From Bacteroidota bacterium (GTDB lineage Bacteria; Bacteroidota; Bacteroidia; 2-12-FULL-35-15), in NCBI GenBank assembly GCA_025963715.1, contig JAOQAG010000007.1, positions 62,001-126,000 of the forward strand: a DNA stretch of 64,000 nucleotides, read 5' to 3'. The notes beneath the pieces are model-generated. The model was given only the letters and a program-made list of their open reading frames with translations, ran no database searches and had not been told where the DNA came from. The first letter of the stretch is position 1. Every line of letters starts with the position of its first letter. Of this stretch, positions 59,782-64,000 are shown one piece after another. Both the position numbers and the translations under genes were made by a program.

Positions 59782-60132
59782 ATGAAAAAAATCTACTACC
59801 TCAGCTCTTGCTCCACCTGCGCACGCATCATTGACGAACTGGATCTTAAAAAGAAAAAATTCGAATTCCAGGATATCAAAACCGAAAAAATAACCGCAGC
59901 ACAATTGGCCGAAATGAAAAAAATGGCAGGCAGCTACGAAGCATTGTTCAGCCGTGTAGCATTAAAATACCGCGCATTAGGGTTGGATAAGAAAACACTG
60001 ACCGAAGACGATTATAAAAATTACATCCTCGAAGAATATACCTTCCTGAAACGTCCGGTAATCATTATCGATAAAAAAATATTTATCGGAAATTCCAAAA
60101 ATAACGTCGCAGCAGCAAAAGCAGAATTATAA
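59782..60132 (+). CDS. ArsC/Spx-like thioredoxin-fold protein
   Basis: A 116-residue protein of the arsenate reductase/Spx family. It begins MKKIYYLSSCSTCARIIDEL with the C-S-T-C motif (Cys10, Cys13), followed by the KFEFQDIKTEKITAAQLAEM segment and the cis-Pro block FLKRPVIIIDKKIFIG. Arsenate reductases of this class use a single Cys with Arg residues; the C-x-x-C may instead indicate a general thiol or regulatory role. No ars genes are nearby, so arsenic function is not supported. Confidence 0.85.
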   Translation: MKKIYYLSSCSTCARIIDELDLKKKKFEFQDIKTEKITAAQLAEMKKMAGSYEALFSRVALKYRALGLDKKTLTEDDYKNYILEEYTFLKRPVIIIDKKIFIGNSKNNVAAAKAEL

Positions 60133-60208
60133 TTTGCTTTTTCAGCATGTTTTTTCACACACAGGAAACACACAAATTTGTATATTGGTATTTATTTGTA
60201 ATTTGTAA

Positions 60209-60252
60209 CCACACAGATTAGTATATTGGTACAAATTGGTATTTAGTAGATA
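60209..60252 (+). repeat. TACTAAAT leader repeat before EamA gene
   Basis: CCACACAGATTAGTATATTG, GTACAAATTGG and TATTTAGTAGATA; homologous to 36923-36966 (minus) and 63864-63904. It ends 5 bp before the TTG start. Confidence 0.65.
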
Positions 60253-60257
60253 ATAGA

Positions 60258-61154
60258 TTGAACAAAACACTCCAGGCGCATCTTTCCTTAGTGATCGTAA
60301 ACATTATTTACGCGGCAAATTTTTCCATTGCCAAAGAAGTAATGCCTGCGTATGTGCATCCCTTTGCGTTTGTATTGATGCGGGTTACCGGTGCATTAAT
60401 TTTATTCTGGCTCGTGAGCGCTATTTTCATCAGGGAAAAAGTCGATAAAAAAGACCTGCCCTACATGGCCATGCTTGCATTGTTTGGCGTTGCGCTCAAT
60501 CAGTTGTTGTTCCTCAAAGGATTGAGCATCACCAAACCAATTAACGGCGCCATTATCATGACGTCCAATCCCATCATTGTCATCATTATTGCAGCATTTT
60601 TTTTGAAAGAAAAGATCTCCCTGCAAAAAATCATTGGCATCCTCATCGGGGTTACCGGCGCTTTAATTATGCTATTGTATAGCAAAAAATTTACGTTCGG
60701 GTCAGATACTATTTTAGGTGATGTATTGATCCTTATCAATTCTTTTTCCTGGGCATTATATGTGGTGTTGGTAAAGCCGCTGATGAAAAAATACAACACC
60801 TTTACCGTGGTAAAATGGGTGTTCCTGTTCGGTTTTATATACGTACTTCCTTTCGGTTGGCCCGAATTAAAACAAGTCGATTGGCAATCCTTCACACCCG
60901 GTATCTGGCGCGATGTATTGTTTGTGGTGCTGGGAACCACATTCCTCGCTTACATTTTAAACACCTATGCACTCAAAGCATTAAGCCCCTCCGTAGTGAG
61001 CATTTATATTTACCTGCAACCGTTTATGGCTACGCTTATCGCGATTTTTATTTACAGGAACGATGAGCTGGATCAACGCACAATTGTTGCCGGAACGCTC
61101 ATAATATTTGGCGTTTACCTCGTAAGTGTTCCGCTGAAGAGAGCTAAAACGTAA
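60258..61154 (+). CDS. EamA/DMT-family transporter
   Basis: A 298-residue inner-membrane protein with ten predicted helices in two EamA repeats (about 5-140 and 150-295). Features include IIYAANFSIAKEVMPAYVHP at the start, LKGLSITKPINGAIIMTSNP, and in repeat two LNTYALKALSPSVVSIYIYL. Members of the drug/metabolite transporter superfamily export amino acids or other small metabolites; the substrate is unknown. It starts with TTG. Its last 11 bases overlap the end of the convergent barrel gene, so both stops lie in shared DNA. Confidence 0.88.
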   Translation: MNKTLQAHLSLVIVNIIYAANFSIAKEVMPAYVHPFAFVLMRVTGALILFWLVSAIFIREKVDKKDLPYMAMLALFGVALNQLLFLKGLSITKPINGAIIMTSNPIIVIIIAAFFLKEKISLQKIIGILIGVTGALIMLLYSKKFTFGSDTILGDVLILINSFSWALYVVLVKPLMKKYNTFTVVKWVFLFGFIYVLPFGWPELKQVDWQSFTPGIWRDVLFVVLGTTFLAYILNTYALKALSPSVVSIYIYLQPFMATLIAIFIYRNDELDQRTIVAGTLIIFGVYLVSVPLKRAKT

Positions 61155-62049
61155 CGCGTAATCCAACTCCGTTTTGCATTCCTGCGGAAGTAACCATCCC
61201 GAGATCGCCGATCGTGGAAACGTTTACAAAAAATTTTCCTTCATAAAATAAATGCAACCGTTTCCAGAACTCGCTTTTGTTTGCCATCCGGTAATCCAAA
61301 CCTATTGGCAAATAAGCCGAGTAGCCCATCCCGTTTTTATGTACATGCCGCTCGGATCCCGGCTCATAAGAAGCAGAATTATTGTTGTAGGACGAACTTG
61401 TAACAGTATTTCCGTACGTCGTTTCCAATTGAGTATCATCGCTGTAAGTAATATCAGAAAATGCATTTATTGAAGCGCCCACAGTAAATCCGATTCCGCC
61501 GTACAATCCCCAGCGTGCTTCCGGTTTTGTGCGGAACACGATTGAAAGGTCCGCTCTCAGGTCATTACTCCTGTAGTTCATACCAACATGTTGGCTTCTC
61601 ACCGAATCAACGTAGGCGGAAGCTCCGCCGCCGGTTGAAACCAAAGTATCGAAACGGGTAGTTGTATTTTTACTTAAAGAGGACGAAAAGCCCGATGTCA
61701 GATAGCTTACACCGATCCGCAGCGTTATGTTGCGGTAGTTATTCGTTTTCTTATTTAAAAATGAGATCCCGATATTTCCCGATAATACAGCGTCTCCATT
61801 TATAGCATTGTACCTGTTCTGCGTGTATGAGCTGTAATCCCTGCTCAGGATCGTCGATCCCGGCGCAAGCTTCCTGAAATCCTCCAATGTTCCTGTTGGC
61901 TCCATTTGTAAAATAAAAGAAGGATAAAGTGCGGCTTCGCTTACGCGGATACTTTTTTTAGGGACATTCGCTGTTTCATCAACATATTGTGTCTGCGCAG
62001 ATTGAATGATCGGTATCAGGGAGAAAATAAGAATGGCTTTTAATTTCAT
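61144..62049 (-). CDS. Exported beta-barrel-like hypothetical protein
   Basis: I do not recognise a family. The 301-residue product has a signal peptide (LKAILIFSLIPIIQSAQ) and a strand-rich mature chain with aromatic-terminated strands (ITLRIGVSYLTSGFSSSL; GLYGGIGFTVGASINAFSD; HLFYEGKFFVNVSTIG), ending MQNGVGLRVTF, the C-terminal Phe expected of an outer-membrane barrel. It converges with and overlaps the EamA gene by 11 nt. Role unknown. Confidence 0.7.
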   Translation of the reverse strand: MKLKAILIFSLIPIIQSAQTQYVDETANVPKKSIRVSEAALYPSFILQMEPTGTLEDFRKLAPGSTILSRDYSSYTQNRYNAINGDAVLSGNIGISFLNKKTNNYRNITLRIGVSYLTSGFSSSLSKNTTTRFDTLVSTGGGASAYVDSVRSQHVGMNYRSNDLRADLSIVFRTKPEARWGLYGGIGFTVGASINAFSDITYSDDTQLETTYGNTVTSSSYNNNSASYEPGSERHVHKNGMGYSAYLPIGLDYRMANKSEFWKRLHLFYEGKFFVNVSTIGDLGMVTSAGMQNGVGLRVTF

Positions 62050-62190
62050 GTGGAAGAGTTTTGATTCAGTATGGAGACGCGTGTAAATTTTTTGGTTGCC
62101 TGGTTTTAACAGCTTGTTTCGCCAACGTTTTAATGTTGTTTTTATTATAGAAGGTATAAAAATCTCTATCTGTTCACTTGAAAAAAACGG

Positions 62191-62198
62191 TATCTTTG
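62191..62198 (+). promoter_or_regulatory. -7 box for yicC-gmk
   Basis: TATCTTTG, 19 bp before the ATG at 62218, with TCTG at -33 spacing (62169-62172). Confidence 0.5.
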
Positions 62199-62217
62199 TT
62201 TACCTATAACTCCAAGT

Positions 62218-63096
62218 ATGACACTTAAATCAATGACCGGCTTTGGGAAAGCTGCTAATGAAATTCCCGGAAAAAAAGTAACAGTCGAAATTCGCTCACT
62301 CAACAGCAAACAGTTGGATTTGAACCTGAGAATGCCTTATTTTTATAAAGAAAAAGAGCTGGAATTGCGCACAGAGATTGCAAAACAGCTGGAACGTGGA
62401 AAAGTAGACGTAAGCATTTATACCGAATCCACTGCCGAAACATTGCCCGTTGCACTCAACAAAGAACTGGCAAAAACATATTACAAAGAGCTGAAAGCAT
62501 TATCCGATGAATTAAAAGAAACCAACAACGATTTGTTATCGCTTGCGCTCAAAATGCCCGATGTAATGAAAGCCGAACGCGAAGTGGTGGATTTTGACGA
62601 AGCAGAATGGAAGCTCGTAAAAACAGTTGTAGATAAAGCAATTGAAGATTTTCAAAAATTCAGGGACGACGAAGGAAAAACATTGTTAAATGAATTTAAC
62701 AACCGCATTGGCATCATCAATAAATTGCTGGAAGAAGTGCTGGCACTGGATGCCGGACGCGTTGCAAACATCAAAAAGCGTATCAAAGGAAATCTCGAAG
62801 AAGTGATCGAACAAAATAAAATTGATCAGAACCGCTTTGAACAGGAATTGATCTATTACATCGAGAAGCTCGACATTACCGAAGAAAAATTGCGCCTGAA
62901 AACGCACCTCGATTATTTTATGACCACCATGCAGGAGCCTGCAAGCGGAAGAAAGCTCGGTTTTATTTCACAGGAAATTGGCCGCGAAATAAATACCATC
63001 GGCTCAAAAGCAAATGATGCAGGCATTCAAAAATTAGTAGTTCAGATGAAAGATGAACTCGAAAAAATTAAAGAACAAATGTTGAACGTATTGTAG
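62218..63096 (+). CDS. YicC/YloC-family endoribonuclease
   Basis: A 292-residue protein of the YicC family (endoribonuclease; E. coli RnlA-independent YicC targets RyhB). It begins MTLKSMTGFGKAANEIPGKK, has VEIRSLNSKQLDLNLRMPY, and ends with the conserved GFISQEIGREINTIGSKAND and VVQMKDELEKIKEQMLNVL. It starts from its own -7 box and is followed 9 nt later by gmk, the conserved yicC-gmk pair. Confidence 0.92.
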   Translation: MTLKSMTGFGKAANEIPGKKVTVEIRSLNSKQLDLNLRMPYFYKEKELELRTEIAKQLERGKVDVSIYTESTAETLPVALNKELAKTYYKELKALSDELKETNNDLLSLALKMPDVMKAEREVVDFDEAEWKLVKTVVDKAIEDFQKFRDDEGKTLLNEFNNRIGIINKLLEEVLALDAGRVANIKKRIKGNLEEVIEQNKIDQNRFEQELIYYIEKLDITEEKLRLKTHLDYFMTTMQEPASGRKLGFISQEIGREINTIGSKANDAGIQKLVVQMKDELEKIKEQMLNVL

Positions 63097-63105
63097 TATC
63101 AAAGC

Positions 63106-63672
63106 ATGCAAGGAAAACTCGTCATCTTTTCAGCACCATCCGGCGCAGGTAAAACAACCATCGTGCAACACCTGCTAAAAGTATTTCCCGATCTGGAATT
63201 CTCCATTTCTGCATGTAGCAGGGAGATCCGCAGGGGCGAAACATTTGGTGTCGACTATTATTTTTTATCCATCGAAGAGTTCAAAGAAAAAATTGCGAAC
63301 AACGAATTCGTTGAATGGGAAGAAGTATACACCGATAATTTTTACGGAACATTACGCTCCGAGATCGAACGCATCTGGCGCAAAGGAAATCACATTATTT
63401 TTGATATGGATGTAGTAGGAGGTTTGAATTTAAAAAAACAATTCGGCGATCAGGCACTGGCTATTTTTGTAATGCCGCCCAGCATCGATCACCTCGAAAG
63501 CCGTTTAAAAATGCGCGAAACAGAAACCCCCGAAAGCATTGCACGCAGGATCGGCAAAGCAGAAAAAGAACTGGAAACCGCCAGTCAGTTCGATAAAATT
63601 ATCCTCAATGATAATCTCGAACGCGCACTGGAAGAAGCTGAAAACATCGTCGGCGAATTTTTAAAATTGTAA
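63106..63672 (+). CDS. gmk: Guanylate kinase
   Basis: A 188-residue kinase that converts GMP to GDP. Walker A is SAPSGAGKTTIVQHL (P-loop, about residues 10-18), and the GMP-binding region is SACSREIRRGETFGVDYYFL and FVEWEEVYTDNFYGTLRSEI. The lid region with ETPESIARRIGKAEKEL is complete. Length is normal. It ends the yicC-gmk unit. Confidence 0.95.
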   Translation: MQGKLVIFSAPSGAGKTTIVQHLLKVFPDLEFSISACSREIRRGETFGVDYYFLSIEEFKEKIANNEFVEWEEVYTDNFYGTLRSEIERIWRKGNHIIFDMDVVGGLNLKKQFGDQALAIFVMPPSIDHLESRLKMRETETPESIARRIGKAEKELETASQFDKIILNDNLERALEEAENIVGEFLKL

Positions 63673-63710
63673 TTTTTTCGTTCTTATAAAATTGTATTTC
63701 AAACACAGTT

Positions 63711-63732
63711 ACCCTGAGCTTGTCGAAGGGTT
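63711..63732. repeat. CCTGAGCTTGTCGAAGGG dispersed repeat, copy 2
   Basis: CCCTGAGCTTGTCGAAGGGT, as at 6022. Confidence 0.6.
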
Positions 63733-63863
63733 TTATTTTATACACAGAAATTTGCAAGCAGTACTTCACACACAGCCCCCTCTCTTGCGGAGAGGTTTCA
63801 CACAGCATTTGCCTGGCATACCAATGAACCAGTGAACGAATAAACCAGTGAACACATAGTATT

Positions 63864-63904
63864 ACACAGATTAGTATATTCGTACAAATTAGTATTTAGT
63901 AGAT
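63864..63904 (+). repeat. TACTAAAT leader repeat before ACMSD-like gene
   Basis: ACACAGATTAGTATATTCG, TACAAATTAG and TATTTAGTAGAT ending at the ATG. Third copy of the leader element (see 36923, 60209). Confidence 0.7.
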
Positions 63905-64000
63905 ATGGCAAAGATCCTCACCATCGACATCCACACACACATTTTACCAGAGCACATTCCAGACTGGAAAGAAAGATTCGGCTATGGCGGTTTCATTCAG
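63905..64000 (+). CDS. ACMSD-like amidohydrolase, N-terminal fragment
   Basis: The first 32 codons of a gene that continues past the window: MAKILTIDIHTHILPEHIP then DWKERFGYGGFIQ. The D-I-H-T-H pair of His ligands and the H-I-L-P-E-H-I-P and G-Y-G-G-F blocks match 2-amino-3-carboxymuconate-6-semialdehyde decarboxylase, a zinc enzyme of the kynurenine and 3-hydroxyanthranilate route. Only the start is visible, so other amidohydrolase members are possible. The leader repeat ends directly at its ATG. Confidence 0.7.
   Translation, partial: MAKILTIDIHTHILPEHIPDWKERFGYGGFIQ

Noticed and set aside
59782-60132. Arsenic resistance gene
   Set aside because: The ArsC/Spx fold is clear but no ars genes are near and the motif is C-S-T-C; a general thiol role is equally likely.

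Overview
This 64 kb window is a chromosomal segment of a member of the phylum Bacteroidota. The evidence is convergent. There is a SprE/PorW-type lipoprotein of the type IX secretion system (T9SS) and a secreted protein with a T9SS C-terminal sorting domain. The ATP synthase operon is split and lacks atpD and atpC. Shine-Dalgarno sequences are almost absent, and many genes are preceded by the Bacteroidota -7 box TAnnTTTG. Bactofilin, IPExxxVDY-family, DUF3857/transglutaminase and MORN-repeat proteins are also present. I would not assign a genus from sequence alone. Almost everything is ordinary core genome. I see no prophage, no insertion sequence and no CRISPR array.

Layout. 1-3.1 kb: start of an M23 peptidase gene (minus strand) divergent from sprE. 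3.1-9.9 kb: bactofilin, two small membrane proteins and atpBEFHAG, ending in a strong terminator. 10-12 kb: dicarboxylate/amino-acid symporter and DedA protein. 12.4-18.6 kb: an ExbB-ExbD-ExbD-TonB cluster followed by two small paralogous membrane proteins, a PstS-like lipoprotein and a TPR protein. 19-21 kb: Kup potassium transporter and a frameshifted remnant of a T9SS-secreted protein. 21.9-30.1 kb: a tight four-gene run of exported proteins (TPR+MORN repeats, active-site-intact transglutaminase, active-site-degenerate paralogue, TPR). 30.5-33.4 kb: beta-barrel-like protein and a BNR-repeat T9SS cargo. 33.5-35 kb: a RES-type toxin with an unusual HU-Xre/ParS fusion antitoxin, beside a tRNA-Asn gene. 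35-45.5 kb: housekeeping genes (PfkB kinase, SOD, biotin carrier protein, M1 peptidase, panD, flippase-like protein, rfaE2, radA). 45.8-50.8 kb: a small type III polyketide synthase cluster (UbiA prenyltransferase, PKS, methyltransferase, FAD oxidoreductase, then an SDR) with a 28-bp perfect palindrome at its promoter. 51-64 kb: rnhA, four-helix-bundle protein, marC-like, purN, acpP-fabF-rnc, IPExxxVDY protein, pyk, M42 peptidase, ArsC-like, EamA, a barrel protein, yicC-gmk and the start of an ACMSD-like amidohydrolase.

The most unusual protein-coding locus is the toxin-antitoxin pair at 33476-34617. Its antitoxin carries a complete HU DNA-binding domain in front of the usual Xre/ParS antitoxin module, and a perfect 10-bp inverted repeat sits just upstream of its start codon. 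The second notable locus is the type III PKS cluster with its palindromic operator candidate.

The intergenic spaces are themselves remarkable. They hold at least seven families of short repeats, commonly arranged as facing inverted arms around a gene end or terminator. In one case a repeat supplies the C-terminus and stop codon of a gene.
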